Positions 1-8,570 of a stretch of 64,000 bases of DNA are shown here, piece by piece. The translations under genes and the position numbers were made by a program. The number at the start of each line of letters is the position of its first letter. Positions within the stretch are counted from its first letter, which is position 1. Under the pieces are notes generated by a model. That model had not been told where the DNA came from. It searched no databases and was given only the letters and a program-made list of their open reading frames with translations. This DNA comes from an uncultured Dysosmobacter sp. (GTDB taxonomy: Bacteria > Bacillota > Clostridia > Oscillospirales > Oscillospiraceae): assembly GCA_947625655.1 (NCBI GenBank), contig CANQPD010000002.1, positions 1-64,000 on the forward strand, read 5' to 3'.

Positions 1-79
1 GGACCGTTCCCGTCTGGTGCTTTCTTTTCGTTACGTTGTTTAATTTACAAGGTACACGCCTCATCGGCGGAACATTGCT
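1..79 (-). other. leader of a leftward transcript leaving the window
   Basis: No gene is visible. On the minus strand this stretch lies immediately downstream of two tandem sigma-A promoters. It contains the string ACCTTGTAAATTAAACAACG, which resembles leader or spacer sequence of Firmicutes rRNA operons. I infer, without proof, that an rRNA operon or another strongly expressed transcription unit begins just left of the window. Confidence 0.35.
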
Positions 80-108
80 ATTATAACAGGTGTTCCTTCA
101 TTTGTCAA
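80..108 (-). promoter_or_regulatory. perfect sigma-A promoter, leftward
   Basis: Read on the minus strand, TTGACA (103-108) and TATAAT (80-85) are separated by exactly 17 bp, a full consensus match. It points out of the left end of the window. A second TTGACA promoter lies exactly 100 bp upstream in the same orientation. Confidence 0.8.
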
Positions 109-179
109 CCACTTTTTTATCTTTTTTCAAAGATTTCAAGCGGCTCACATCCGGAGCAGCGCTGTCAGACAGCTTTGTT

Positions 180-208
180 AGAATACCAAACCAACCTCGA
201 TTTGTCAA
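180..208 (-). promoter_or_regulatory. second tandem leftward sigma-A promoter
   Basis: On the minus strand TTGACA (203-208) is followed after 17 bp by TATTCT (180-185), which matches four of six consensus bases. The TTGACAAAT start is shared with the promoter at 80-108, so the two look like tandem P1/P2 promoters. Confidence 0.6.
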
Positions 209-298
209 CACCTTTTTTCAGCTTTTTCCGCTTTTTCTAATATCGCCCATTGGCAGCGCTTATTTCGGTAATACCTCTGTGCAAAACAGAAAACAGGC

Positions 299-327
299 TG
301 GGCAAACCGGCCCCGCAGTGATATAAT
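299..327 (+). promoter_or_regulatory. promoter of the YhaN-like gene
   Basis: TGGGCA (299-304), a 17-bp spacer and a perfect TATAAT (322-327) lie 34 bp before the ATPase gene. An AGGAGGG ribosome binding site at 354-360 follows. Confidence 0.6.
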
Positions 328-360
328 GCTCCGTGGACAGGAATCTTATACATAGGAGGG

Positions 361-2625
361 ATGATCTTGCTGATCCGCCGCATGACCGCCTCCTTCGGCA
401 AGCTCCAGGGCCGCACCCTGGAGCTGCGGGAGGGGCTGAATATTCTGGAGGCCCCCAATGAAACCGGCAAGTCCACCTGGTGCGCCTTTTTGCTGGCGAT
501 GCTGTACGGCGTCAACAGCCGCGAGCGGGACAGGGCCGGCTTCATCGCCGACAAAAACCGATACGCCCCCTGGTCCGGCGGCGCCATGTCCGGCCGGCTG
601 GACTGCCGGATCGGCCAGGACGAACTGACCCTCGTCCGCACCACCCGGCGGCAGGCCAGCCCCATGGGCGAATTCCAGGCGGTCTATGCCGGAACGGGGG
701 AGCCCGTGCCCGGCCTGACGGGCCAGACCTGCGGCGAGACCCTGCTGGGTGTCAGCCGGGAGGTCTTTGAGCGCAGCGCCTTCATCCGGCAGGCGGGCCT
801 GCCCATCAGCCAGGACGCCGGGCTGGAGCGGCGCATCGCCTCCCTCATCACTTCCGGCGAAGAGGACACCTCCTACTCTGAAGCCGCCGATACATTAAAA
901 AAGCAATTGAACCGCCGCCGCCACAACAAGACCGGCCAGCTCCCCGCCCTGGAGGCCGAGCTGCAGGAGACACAGCAGCAGCTGGCCCAATTGGAGCATC
1001 TTGAGCGGCAGCTGACCGACGCCCGCGCCCAGGCGGAGGCGCTCTCCGGCCAGGAGACCGCCCTGACCGCCGAGCTGGAGCAGATCGACCGCTGGGAACG
1101 GCTCCAGCAGCGGCGGGCGCTGGCCGAAGCCGGGGAGGACGCCGCCCGGGCGGAAGAACAGGCCGCCGCCCTGCGGCGGCGCATCGATGAGGACCGCATC
1201 CCGGAAAATGAGACCATCGGCCGTCTGCGGGGGGCCATTGTCAATCTGGAGACCGTCCGCAGGTCCGTAAACAAGGCCCGGGCGGAGCGGGACGAGGCGG
1301 CAAAGGCCCTGCTCCGGGCGGAGGCCGCCGTGAACGAGAGTCCCTTCGCGGGCCAGACGGCGGAGCAGGCCCGAAGGGATGCCCAAGCGCCTCCCTCCGT
1401 CCACGTCTCCCGCTGGACGGAACTGGCCGTGTTTCTTGCGGGGCTGGCGCTCTCCTGTGCTGTTGCCATACTGCTGCTCAGCCGCTGCTCCCCGCTGGGG
1501 ATGCCCTGGAGCCTTTTGCCCTGGGGCATGTTTCTGCTTTTGCTGGCAGTGACGGAATACGTCTCCCACACCGTCCACAGGCATGCGCTCCAACAGGCCC
1601 AAAGCGCCGCTCTGCTCAAGCGCTTCGGCACGTCCGACCAGTCGGAGATCGCCGCCCTGGCGGACATCTACATAAAATTGTTGGAGACCCGGGACGCCGC
1701 CCAGGCGGATGCCAACGCCAAATCCGCCACCGCCGAGGCTCTGTACGCCTCCCTCTCCTCCAACGAGCAGGGCATCCTGCTGGAGATCCGCCGCTTCGCC
1801 CCCTCCGCCTTTGACATCTCCACCGCCGACGGGCTGCTGCGGGAGTGCGCCGTCCGCCGCAGGGCGCTGGCGGAGGCGGAGACCGCCGCCGCCAAGGCCC
1901 GGATGCGCCGGGACCTGCTGGCACAGCAGACGCCTGACCCACCGGCAGCTCCAGGGGTATCCGCCCCGCCGGAGCGGGACCGGGACGCTGTCTCCGCCGA
2001 ACTGGAGGCAGTCCGGGCCGCCCTGGCCGCCGCCCGGTCCGGCGCCGACCAGCTGGAGGGCCGGCTCCGGGCCATGGGCGACCCGGTGGTCCTGCGCTCC
2101 TCCGCCCGGACCCTGACCGGGCAGATCGAAACCCTGGAGCAGGAATACAGCGCCATCCGCCTTGCCATGGAGACGCTGGATTCCGCCAACACCACCCTGC
2201 AAAACCGCTTCTCCCCCGCCCTGGGCCGCCGTGCGGCTGAGATCTTCCGTCAGCTGACGGAGGGCCGCTACGGCGGCGTGGTGCTGGACCGGGCCTTCCA
2301 TCTCTCCGCCGAGCCCGCGGGAGAGGGCGTCTACCGGAACGCCGCCCTGCTCTCCGCCGGGACCACGGACCAGCTGTATCTGGCCGCCCGCCTTGCCATC
2401 TGCGACCTGGTGCTGCCGCCGGAAGCCGGCGTGCCCATCGTGCTGGACGACGCCCTGGCCAATTTTGACGACAGCCGGTGCGCCGCCGCCCTGCGGTGGC
2501 TGAAGGCCGAGGGAGAGCACCGCCAGATCCTGCTGTTCACCTGTCACAGCCGGGAGGCGGATTTCTTCGCCGGAGACAGAGAAGTTTCCATCCAGCGGTT
2601 GACGGATACCGTGGAACAGGTATAA
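361..2625 (+). CDS. YhaN-like SMC/Rad50-type AAA ATPase
   Basis: The protein of 754 residues has an SMC/SbcC-style split ATPase. The Walker A motif APNETGKST is near residue 31; the signature-like LLSAGTTDQLY is near 662 and Walker B VPIVLDDAL near 690. Long Ala/Arg/Glu-rich coiled coils occupy the middle, interrupted by two hydrophobic segments at about residues 354-374 and 384-400, an arrangement typical of the YhaN family rather than SbcC. YhaN proteins usually sit beside an SbcD-like nuclease, but none is visible here and the gene has its own promoter. The ATG at 361 directly abuts AGGAGGG; the TTG at 367 has better spacing and may be the true start. The role in DNA end processing is inferred from the family. 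Confidence 0.75.
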   Translation: MILLIRRMTASFGKLQGRTLELREGLNILEAPNETGKSTWCAFLLAMLYGVNSRERDRAGFIADKNRYAPWSGGAMSGRLDCRIGQDELTLVRTTRRQASPMGEFQAVYAGTGEPVPGLTGQTCGETLLGVSREVFERSAFIRQAGLPISQDAGLERRIASLITSGEEDTSYSEAADTLKKQLNRRRHNKTGQLPALEAELQETQQQLAQLEHLERQLTDARAQAEALSGQETALTAELEQIDRWERLQQRRALAEAGEDAARAEEQAAALRRRIDEDRIPENETIGRLRGAIVNLETVRRSVNKARAERDEAAKALLRAEAAVNESPFAGQTAEQARRDAQAPPSVHVSRWTELAVFLAGLALSCAVAILLLSRCSPLGMPWSLLPWGMFLLLLAVTEYVSHTVHRHALQQAQSAALLKRFGTSDQSEIAALADIYIKLLETRDAAQADANAKSATAEALYASLSSNEQGILLEIRRFAPSAFDISTADGLLRECAVRRRALAEAETAAAKARMRRDLLAQQTPDPPAAPGVSAPPERDRDAVSAELEAVRAALAAARSGADQLEGRLRAMGDPVVLRSSARTLTGQIETLEQEYSAIRLAMETLDSANTTLQNRFSPALGRRAAEIFRQLTEGRYGGVVLDRAFHLSAEPAGEGVYRNAALLSAGTTDQLYLAARLAICDLVLPPEAGVPIVLDDALANFDDSRCAAALRWLKAEGEHRQILLFTCHSREADFFAGDREVSIQRLTDTVEQV

Positions 2626-2702
2626 GATACTCATTACCGATTCGGATATACAATATAATAAATGAGGAAAAAACGCGCAAGCGAAAAAAGGAGATATCAC
2701 CT

Positions 2703-3524
2703 ATGAGCGAATGCACCCATGACTGCTCCACCTGCGGCGAGAGCTGCGGGGAGCGGCAGGAACCCCAGTCCCTGCTGAAAGAGCACAACCCCGCCGCCCG
2801 GGTGGGCAAGGTCTTCGGCGTCGTGTCCGGCAAGGGCGGCGTGGGCAAGTCCATGGTCACCAGCCAGCTGGCCGTCACCATGCGCCGCCGGGGCTATCAG
2901 GTCGGCATCCTGGACGCCGACGTCACCGGCCCCTCCATCCCCAAGGCCTTCGGCATCCACGGCCAGGCCCTGGGCAGTGAAGCGGGCCTGTATCCCATGG
3001 AGTCCCGCACCGGCATCCAGGTCATGTCCACCAATCTGCTGCTGCCCAATGAGACGGACCCGGTCATCTGGCGGGGCCCCGTCATCTCCGGCGTGGTCCA
3101 GCAGTTCTGGACAGACGTGCTGTGGAACTGCGACTATCTGTTTGTGGATATGCCTCCGGGGACCGGCGACGTGTCTCTGTCCGTGTTCCAGTCCATCCCC
3201 CTGGACGGCATCATCATCGTAGCCTCTCCCCAGGAGCTGGTGAGCATGGTGGTGGAAAAGGCCGTGAAGATGGCCGAGATGATGGAGGTTCCCATCGTGG
3301 GCCTGGTGGAGAACATGAGCTATGTGGCCTGCCCGGACTGCGGCAGAAAGATCCACCTCTTCGGCGAGGGCAAGACCGCCGAGGCTGCCGCGCGCCATCA
3401 TCTGCCGGTGCTGGCGGAGATGCCCATCGATCCCGCCCTGGCCGCCCTGACAGATGCCGGGGACATCGAGTCCTTCCGCGGCAACTGGCTGGACGCCGCC
3501 GCCGACAAGCTGGAGAGCAAATAA
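2703..3524 (+). CDS. Mrp/Nbp35-family iron-sulfur cluster carrier ATPase
   Basis: The protein of 273 residues has a deviant Walker A motif VSGKGGVGKS near residue 42, a DADVTGPS switch, and a late CPDC pair in YVACPDCGRK, the hallmark of Mrp/ApbC proteins that bind and hand over Fe-S clusters. The N-terminus carries additional cysteines (CTHDCSTCGESC), as in Nbp35-like members. The start is set by AAAGGAG nine bases before ATG 2703; the reading frame stays open further upstream but overlaps the previous gene. A TATAAT box at 2654-2659 suggests its own promoter, and a strong hairpin terminator follows. Confidence 0.9.
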   Translation: MSECTHDCSTCGESCGERQEPQSLLKEHNPAARVGKVFGVVSGKGGVGKSMVTSQLAVTMRRRGYQVGILDADVTGPSIPKAFGIHGQALGSEAGLYPMESRTGIQVMSTNLLLPNETDPVIWRGPVISGVVQQFWTDVLWNCDYLFVDMPPGTGDVSLSVFQSIPLDGIIIVASPQELVSMVVEKAVKMAEMMEVPIVGLVENMSYVACPDCGRKIHLFGEGKTAEAAARHHLPVLAEMPIDPALAALTDAGDIESFRGNWLDAAADKLESK

Positions 3525-3534
3525 GCCCCGAAGC

Positions 3535-3576
3535 GCCGCACCGTGTCCGTCCACGGTGCGGCTTTCCCGCGTTTTT
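3535..3576 (+). terminator. Rho-independent terminator after mrp-like gene
   Basis: A perfect 11-bp stem, GCCGCACCGTG (3535-3545) with CACGGTGCGGC (3552-3562), has a 6-nt loop and is followed by TTTCCCGCGTTTTT. Confidence 0.85.
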
Positions 3577-3645
3577 GTCCATATCGCACAATAATGTGTA
3601 CTGCCTTTTTGCTTGGAGAAACAGGTATTTTGTGTGGAAAAACAG

Positions 3646-3674
3646 TTGCAAAAGTTGGCATAATCCGAGATAAT
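3646..3674 (+). promoter_or_regulatory. promoter of xpt
   Basis: TTGCAA (3646-3651), 17 bp and GATAAT (3669-3674) precede xpt by about 60 bp. No purine riboswitch core is recognisable in the leader. Confidence 0.6.
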
Positions 3675-3734
3675 AGAGGGGCAAACGATTTTTCCCGCAA
3701 AGAAATACTGATAGATATTAAGGGGGAACGACAT

Positions 3735-4313
3735 ATGCAGGAACTGAAAGATCGCATTGTCAAAGAGGGCAAGGTCCTGCCCGGCAACATCATCAAGGTG
3801 GACGGCTTTTTGAACCACCGCATCGACACCGAGCTGATGGACCACATCGCGGAGGAATTCGGCCGTCACTTCAATATGGACGAGGTCACCATGATCCTCA
3901 CCGCCGAGGCCTCCGGCATCGCCCTGTCCGCCGTGGTGGCCCGGCACTTCCACAAGCCCATGATCTTCGCCAAAAAGGCCAAGAGCGACAACATCGAGGG
4001 CGGCCTGTACCAGAGCGACATCTTCTCCTATACCTATAAGAAAAAGGTCACCCTGCTGGTGAGCAAGGAGTGGCTCAGTGCCGACGACAAGGTTTTGATC
4101 ATCGACGACTTCATGGCCAACGGCGAGGCCATGCGGGGCCTGTGCGACATCGTGGAGGCCGCCGGCGCTACCCTGGTGGGCATTGGCTGCGCCGTGGAAA
4201 AGGGCTTCCAGGGCGGCGGCGACCGTCTCCGGGCCGCCGGCGTGAACCTGAAGTCCCTGGCCATCATCGAGAGCGCCGAACCCGGCAACATCGTCTTCCG
4301 GGACGACGACTGA
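3735..4313 (+). CDS. xpt: xanthine phosphoribosyltransferase
   Basis: This 192-residue enzyme has the usual Xpt length. Xpt transfers ribose-phosphate from PRPP to xanthine to make XMP in purine salvage. The start MQELKDRIVKEG and the PRPP-binding stretch VLIIDDFMANGEA are characteristic. The ATG follows AGGGGGA by about eight bases; the frame is open further upstream but that part lies in the promoter and terminator region. Nearby guaA converts XMP to GMP, so the two enzymes act consecutively, although each appears to be separately promoted. Confidence 0.93.
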   Translation: MQELKDRIVKEGKVLPGNIIKVDGFLNHRIDTELMDHIAEEFGRHFNMDEVTMILTAEASGIALSAVVARHFHKPMIFAKKAKSDNIEGGLYQSDIFSYTYKKKVTLLVSKEWLSADDKVLIIDDFMANGEAMRGLCDIVEAAGATLVGIGCAVEKGFQGGGDRLRAAGVNLKSLAIIESAEPGNIVFRDDD

Positions 4314-4372
4314 TTTTTTCTGAAACCGGCCCGCCGTTTTTTCCGTCTATCCAGATAAGAGCTCCCCTCCCC

Positions 4373-4467
4373 GTTCCAGATACCTCCCGGGGGTATCCGG
4401 AACAGGGAGAGCGCATACCCCCCAGGGGTATCGGAGAACGTTATATTGGATCCCCCTGGGGGTATCC
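4373..4467 (+). promoter_or_regulatory. three CsoR-like palindromic operators
   Basis: Three G/C-tract palindromes with TATC/GATA flanks are centred about 35 bp apart: 4379-4397 (extended by GTTCC/GGAAC arms to 4373-4403), 4415-4431 (ATACCCCCCAGGGGTAT) and 4448-4467. They sit directly upstream of the lipoprotein gene. The TACCCC-GGGGTA form resembles operators of the copper/metal-sensing CsoR/RcnR family; that assignment is inferred from the motif alone. They could also form RNA hairpins. Confidence 0.45.
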
Positions 4468-4484
4468 GAAAAGGAGGGTCTTTC

Positions 4485-5129
4485 ATGCGCACTGCAAACC
4501 GTTTTTTCTGTCTCGTCCTGTCCCTGCTGGCCGTCTGCTGCCTGCTCTCCGCCTGCCGTGAGGAGCCGGAGACAGAACAGGGGGACGCCAAACCCGTTGT
4601 CTATCTGTACCCCCAGGAGGAGACGGAGGTCACCGTCACCCTGGATTATGACGGTGATCTGACCTGCGTCTATCCCGCCATGGAAAACGGCGGCTGGACG
4701 GTCACCGCCCGGCCCGGCGGCACCCTGACCGACGATGCCGGGCAGACCTATAACTACCTCTATTGGGAGGGCGTGTCCAACACGGAGTACGACTTCTCCC
4801 GGGGCTTCTGCGTCCCCGGCGGGGACACCGCCGCTTTTCTGGAGGACGCTCTGGCCCAGCTGGGCCTGACCCGCCGGGAGGCCAACGAATTCATCGTCTA
4901 CTGGCTGCCCCGGATGGAACCCAACGCCTATAACCTGATTTCCTTCCAGTCCGATGCCTACGCCGACCACGCCCGCCTCACCGTCACCCCGGAGCCGGAC
5001 AGCGTCCTGCGGGTGTTCATGGCCTGGATGCCCTTGGAATCCCCTGTGGAAATTTCCGAACAGAGCCTCCCCGCCTTCGACCGCACCGGCTTTGCCGTTG
5101 TGGAATGGGGCGGCGCGGAGGTCCGATAA
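4485..5129 (+). CDS. lipoprotein of the KPVVYLYP family, unknown function
   Basis: The 214-residue protein begins with a lipoprotein signal: Arg-rich start, hydrophobic core and lipobox LLSAC at residues 21-25. The mature part opens with KPVVYLYPQEE, a motif I recognise from uncharacterised secreted Firmicutes proteins, followed by beta-rich sequence (TVTLDYDGDLTC, NYLYWEG). No catalytic motif is evident. AAGGAGG eight bases upstream supports ATG 4485. The CsoR-like palindromes before it suggest metal-responsive expression, which is inference. Confidence 0.7.
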   Translation: MRTANRFFCLVLSLLAVCCLLSACREEPETEQGDAKPVVYLYPQEETEVTVTLDYDGDLTCVYPAMENGGWTVTARPGGTLTDDAGQTYNYLYWEGVSNTEYDFSRGFCVPGGDTAAFLEDALAQLGLTRREANEFIVYWLPRMEPNAYNLISFQSDAYADHARLTVTPEPDSVLRVFMAWMPLESPVEISEQSLPAFDRTGFAVVEWGGAEVR

Positions 5130-5158
5130 AAGAATTTTAACAAAAGGAGGAATCTTCC

Positions 5159-6700
5159 TTGTCCCACCAGATCGTCATTGTCCTGGACTTCGGCGGCCAG
5201 TATAACCAGCTCATTGCCCGCCGGGTCCGCGAGTGCGGCGTTTACTGCGAGGTGAAGCCCTACACCACCCCGCTGGCCGAGATCCGCGCCATGGATCCCA
5301 TCGGCATCATCTTCACCGGCGGCCCCAACAGCGTCTACGATCCCAAATCCCCCCAGGTGGACCCCGCCATCTTTACATGGGGCGTCCCCGTCCTGGGCAT
5401 CTGCTACGGCTGCCAGCTCATGGCCCACAACCTGGGCGGCCGGGTGGTGGCCGCCACCGAGGACTCCGCCCGGGAGTACGGCAAGACCGAGACCTATTTC
5501 AACACCGGCTGCAAGCTGTTCAAGGGCCTGCCGGAGCAGGGCATCACCTGGATGAGCCACGGCGACTATATGGAAAAGGTGCCCGAGGGCTTCGCCCTGG
5601 TGGCCCATTCCGACGCCTGCCCCAACGTGGCCATCTGCGACGAGTCCCGGGGCTTCTACGGCGTCCAGTACCACCCCGAGGTCAACCACACCCAGCACGG
5701 CACCGACATGATCCGCAACTTCCTCTATGAGGTCTGCGGCGCCAAGGGCGACTGGACCATGGGCGACTACAAGGAGACCGCCATCCGCCGGATCCGGGAA
5801 AAGGTGGGCGGCGGCAAGGTCCTGCTGGCTCTCAGCGGCGGCGTGGACTCCTCCGTGGCGGCGGCCCTGGTGGCCGAGGCCGTGGGCAGCCAGCTGACCT
5901 GCGTGTTCGTGGATCACGGCCTCATGCGCCTGAACGAGGGCGACGAGGTGGAGGCCGCTTTCCGGAAGTGGGACATCAACTTCGTCCGGGCCAACGCCGA
6001 GGAGCTGTTCCTGGGCAAGCTGGCAGGCGTCAGCGAGCCGGAGCGCAAGCGCAAGATCATCGGCGAGGAGTTTATCCGGGTCTTCGAGGCGGAGGCCAAG
6101 AAGATCGGCCAGGTGGACTATCTGGTCCAGGGCACCATCTACCCCGACGTCATTGAGTCCGGCACCGGCGACGCCGCCGTGATCAAGAGCCACCACAACG
6201 TGGGCGGCCTGCCGGACTATGTGGACTTCAAGGAGATCATCGAGCCCCTGCGGATGCTGTTCAAGGACGAGGTCCGGCAGCTGGGCCGGGAGCTGGGTCT
6301 GCCGGAATACCTGGTCATGCGCCAGCCCTTCCCCGGCCCGGGCCTTGCCATCCGCGTCATCGGCGAGATCACAAAGGACAAGCTGGACACCCTGCGGCTG
6401 GCGGACTTCATCTTCCGGGATGAGATCGCCAAGGCCAAGCTGGAGGGCACCATGAACCAGTACTTCGCGGTGCTGACCAACATGCGCAGCGTGGGCGTCC
6501 AGGGCGATGGGCGGACGTACGACTACACCCTGGCCCTCCGCTCCGTCACCACCACGGACTTCATGACGGCGGACTGGACCCGGATCCCCTACGAGGTGCT
6601 GGACCGGGTGAGCGTGCGGATCGTGAATGAGGTGCCGCATATCAACCGCATCGTCTATGACATCACGAGCAAACCCCCCGCAACCATCGAGTGGGAGTAA
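5159..6700 (+). CDS. guaA: GMP synthase (glutamine-hydrolysing)
   Basis: This full-length 513-residue enzyme converts XMP, glutamine and ATP to GMP. The N-terminal class I glutamine amidotransferase shows the nucleophile cysteine in GICYGCQLM (about residue 82) and the His-Glu pair in YHPEVNHT. The PP-loop ATP pyrophosphatase follows with LSGGVDSS near residue 225, and the GMP synthase C-terminal domain ends in PPATIEWE. The start is TTG at 5159, eight bases after AAAGGAGG. The gene is intact; the phage integrase lies 85 bp beyond its stop, consistent with integration at the guaA 3' end. Confidence 0.97.
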   Translation: MSHQIVIVLDFGGQYNQLIARRVRECGVYCEVKPYTTPLAEIRAMDPIGIIFTGGPNSVYDPKSPQVDPAIFTWGVPVLGICYGCQLMAHNLGGRVVAATEDSAREYGKTETYFNTGCKLFKGLPEQGITWMSHGDYMEKVPEGFALVAHSDACPNVAICDESRGFYGVQYHPEVNHTQHGTDMIRNFLYEVCGAKGDWTMGDYKETAIRRIREKVGGGKVLLALSGGVDSSVAAALVAEAVGSQLTCVFVDHGLMRLNEGDEVEAAFRKWDINFVRANAEELFLGKLAGVSEPERKRKIIGEEFIRVFEAEAKKIGQVDYLVQGTIYPDVIESGTGDAAVIKSHHNVGGLPDYVDFKEIIEPLRMLFKDEVRQLGRELGLPEYLVMRQPFPGPGLAIRVIGEITKDKLDTLRLADFIFRDEIAKAKLEGTMNQYFAVLTNMRSVGVQGDGRTYDYTLALRSVTTTDFMTADWTRIPYEVLDRVSVRIVNEVPHINRIVYDITSKPPATIEWE

Positions 6701-6748
6701 CGGATTCCCCAGGATATTACACAATATATAGACAAAAACAAGGAAAAT

Positions 6749-6794
6749 CCCCGGCGCAGACACAAGATATTGTGTCGCGCCGGGGTTATTTTTT
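6749..6794. terminator. bidirectional terminator between guaA and int
   Basis: CCCCGGCGC-A-GACACAA (6749-6765) pairs with TTGTGTC-GCGCCGGGG (6770-6785) around a GATA loop. A T-run follows on the plus strand and T-rich sequence on the minus strand, so it can serve both convergent genes. Confidence 0.85.
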
Positions 6795-7964
6795 GGTACG
6801 CCGTACCAAAAACGTACCATCAATCCAAATCGGCCCATTTTCGACCGCCTCCAGCCGCTCCGGGAGCCCCGCCAGATCTCCGCCGGAGCCGCGGGCACGC
6901 CGGTCCAGGTCTGCGGCCATTCCCTCCATTTTGTCTGGGTATAAATGCGAGTAGGTAGACATGGCGACCTCGACCGTATCCCCCAGGCGCTCGGCCACGG
7001 CCACGATGGAATATCCCAGCTCCACCAGGAGCGCCGCATGGGAATGCCGCAGATCATGTATGCGGATGCGCTGGACACCAGCAGCAGCAGCGGCCCGGTC
7101 CAGCTCCTTGTTCAGCGTCCCGTGGGTAAAGTAGAAGATACGGTCCCCCGGCCCTATATCGTAGAGGGCCGAGACGTAGGCCCGCAGCTCCGCCAGCAGG
7201 AAGGAGGGCGCCGGCACATCCCGCACGCTGTTATCCGTCTTCGGCGGACCGGCCACGTCCTCCCCGGCCACGCGGTGGTGCGTCTTTTCCACCCGCACCG
7301 CGCCGGAGGGGAGTATATCCGCCGGCGTCAGCGCCAGGCACTCGCCCACCCGGAGCCCCAGCCAATACATCACCAGGAAGGCCAGGCGGAAGCCTCGCTT
7401 CTGCACCTGGGCCACCACCGCCTCGAATTCTTCCAGCGTCCAGAACTTCATCCGACCGGCCCGCTTTCGCCCCATGAAGCCCGCAGGAAGGCAGGGGTTC
7501 TGCGGCAGGCCGTAATACATCACCGCATAGTTGAAGACCGCAGAGAGCCGGCTGTTGACCGTCCGCAGGTAGGTGGGAGCATAGGGCCGGCCGCTGTGCG
7601 GGTTCACCGCGGAAAGCATCGTGTTCTGCCATTTGCGGACCGTAACAGCGTCGATTTTATCCACCGGCAGAGAGCCAAAGAACGGGAGCAGCCACTTGTC
7701 GATGATACTATCCTGCGTCCCCCGCGTACTACCCCGGACCCGATGATCTGCGTCCTCCCGGTAAAGTTCCACCAGGGAGGCGAAGGACATATCGCACCGC
7801 TTGGCGGCCTTCCGCAGATATTCCCGCTCATAGTCCAGGGCCTCCCTTTTCAGGGCGAAGCCCTCCTTCTTTTTCTTTTTCCGCTTCCCGGTCCAATCCT
7901 CATACCAGAACGAAGCCATCCAGCGGACGGTCCCGTCCTTCGTTGTGTACTTGTACGCAGGCAA
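6786..7964 (-). CDS. int: phage tyrosine integrase
   Basis: This site-specific recombinase of 392 residues belongs to the phage integrase (lambda Int-like) family. It has an N-terminal AP2-like arm-binding region (YKYTTKDGTVRW, with Lys-rich KRKKKKK), a SAM-like core-binding domain, and the catalytic domain with Arg in LGLRVGE (about 205), HDLRHSH (about 303) and the nucleophile Tyr in MSTYSHLYP (about 336). I choose TTG 7964, preceded by GGGGGTGG; an ATG at 8015 would place the terminator hairpin inside the protein. It lies head-to-tail with the repressor gene and convergent with guaA, which suggests the guaA 3' end as integration site. Confidence 0.9.
   Translation of the reverse strand: MPAYKYTTKDGTVRWMASFWYEDWTGKRKKKKKEGFALKREALDYEREYLRKAAKRCDMSFASLVELYREDADHRVRGSTRGTQDSIIDKWLLPFFGSLPVDKIDAVTVRKWQNTMLSAVNPHSGRPYAPTYLRTVNSRLSAVFNYAVMYYGLPQNPCLPAGFMGRKRAGRMKFWTLEEFEAVVAQVQKRGFRLAFLVMYWLGLRVGECLALTPADILPSGAVRVEKTHHRVAGEDVAGPPKTDNSVRDVPAPSFLLAELRAYVSALYDIGPGDRIFYFTHGTLNKELDRAAAAAGVQRIRIHDLRHSHAALLVELGYSIVAVAERLGDTVEVAMSTYSHLYPDKMEGMAADLDRRARGSGGDLAGLPERLEAVENGPIWIDGTFLVRRTKK
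6790..6812. repeat. inverted repeat at int 3' end, possible attL/Int site
   Basis: TTTTTGGTAC-GCC-GTACCAAAAA is a perfect 10-bp inverted repeat inside the last codons of int, with a further GTACC at 6814-6818. Such sites often bind tyrosine recombinases near att. The attachment core itself cannot be proven because the other end of the prophage is outside the window. Confidence 0.35.
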
Positions 7965-7985
7965 GAGACCACCCCCAAAGGAGAA

Positions 7986-8018
7986 GCCCCGGCCCCCAGG
8001 CCGGGGCTTTTTCATTTT
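7986..8018. terminator. hairpin between repressor and integrase
   Basis: GCCCCGGCC (7986-7994), loop CCCA, GGCCGGGGC (7999-8007). The T-rich tail is on the plus strand (TTTTTCATTTTT), with a weaker TTCTCCTTT tail on the minus strand after the repressor stop. Confidence 0.6.
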
Positions 8019-8455
8019 TCACCCGAGGAGCCGGCGTCGTCGGCCAGCTTCAGCAGGTCCATATACTCGACCACCCGGCGCCGAGAGCGGGCAGAGAGCC
8101 GCAGGAAGCGGCCGGCCACGGCCAGCGCCTCCGGGTCCTTTGCGTAGGCGGCCAGGACCGCACGCTCCGCCTCCGGCAGCTTATCCGCGGCCTCGACGAG
8201 CAGGGCGGCGTCCCAGGTAATCCGCGCCGAGGACCGGGAGGAGCCCCGCTTCCTGTCGTCCGAGAGCGCCAGAATGTAATCCACCGAGACGTCGAAGACG
8301 ATGGACAGCATACGAAGGACCTGCTCCGAGAGGGGAATCTGCCCGTTTTCGTACTTGGACATCGACCCGCTGCTTTTAAGGCCCAACCGGTCGCTTAATT
8401 CGGCCTGGGACATACCCTTTTCTTCCCGGAGGACCCGGATTCGGTTGTAAGACAT
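8012..8455 (-). CDS. CI-like phage repressor (XRE helix-turn-helix)
   Basis: The 147-residue protein has an N-terminal XRE HTH (NRIRVLREEKGMSQAELSDR, then SMSKYENGQ), and a C-terminal helical part without the Ser-Lys peptidase motif of self-cleaving repressors. ATG 8455 follows GGGGGTG; upstream in-frame sequence is promoter DNA. It is transcribed away from the early operon and precedes int, the standard position of a lysogeny repressor. The likely operators are palindromes in 8501-8535. Confidence 0.85.
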   Translation of the reverse strand: MSYNRIRVLREEKGMSQAELSDRLGLKSSGSMSKYENGQIPLSEQVLRMLSIVFDVSVDYILALSDDRKRGSSRSSARITWDAALLVEAADKLPEAERAVLAAYAKDPEALAVAGRFLRLSARSRRRVVEYMDLLKLADDAGSSGEK

Positions 8456-8474
8456 AGAGAACACCCCCACAGAT

Positions 8475-8503
8475 ATTTTACTATCCCATGCCCGGAAATA
8501 CAA
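8475..8503 (-). promoter_or_regulatory. repressor promoter
   Basis: On the minus strand TTGTAT (8498-8503), 17 bp, TAAAAT (8475-8480), about 20 bp before the repressor start. Confidence 0.65.
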
Positions 8504-8518
8504 GAAAAATTTTTCCTG
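8501..8518. promoter_or_regulatory. candidate repressor operator
   Basis: CAAGAAAAATTTTTCCTG is an 18-bp near-perfect palindrome overlapping the repressor promoter -35 box. A related half, CAAGAAATATTTG, begins at 8520, so two CAAGAAA half-sites repeat 19 bp apart between the divergent promoters. Confidence 0.5.
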
Positions 8519-8541
8519 GCAAGAAATATTTGAATTACCTA

Positions 8542-8570
8542 TTGACTTTCGTGCGAGGAAACATTATGAT
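8542..8570 (+). promoter_or_regulatory. early rightward phage promoter
   Basis: TTGACT (8542-8547), 17 bp, TATGAT (8565-8570). It is divergent from the repressor promoter and drives the early operon beginning at 8644. Confidence 0.75.

Noticed and set aside
90-326. Small open frame in the AT-rich left region
   Set aside because: It overlaps two strong opposite promoters and the promoter of the next gene, and has no ribosome binding site.
3577-3734. Purine riboswitch before xpt
   Set aside because: I looked for the conserved loop and junction sequences of the purine aptamer and did not find them; only a promoter and ribosome binding site are visible.
4958-7078. Long minus-strand open frame across guaA
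   Set aside because: It is antisense to a perfect guaA and is a consequence of GC-rich codon bias; composition is low-complexity and there is no ribosome binding site.
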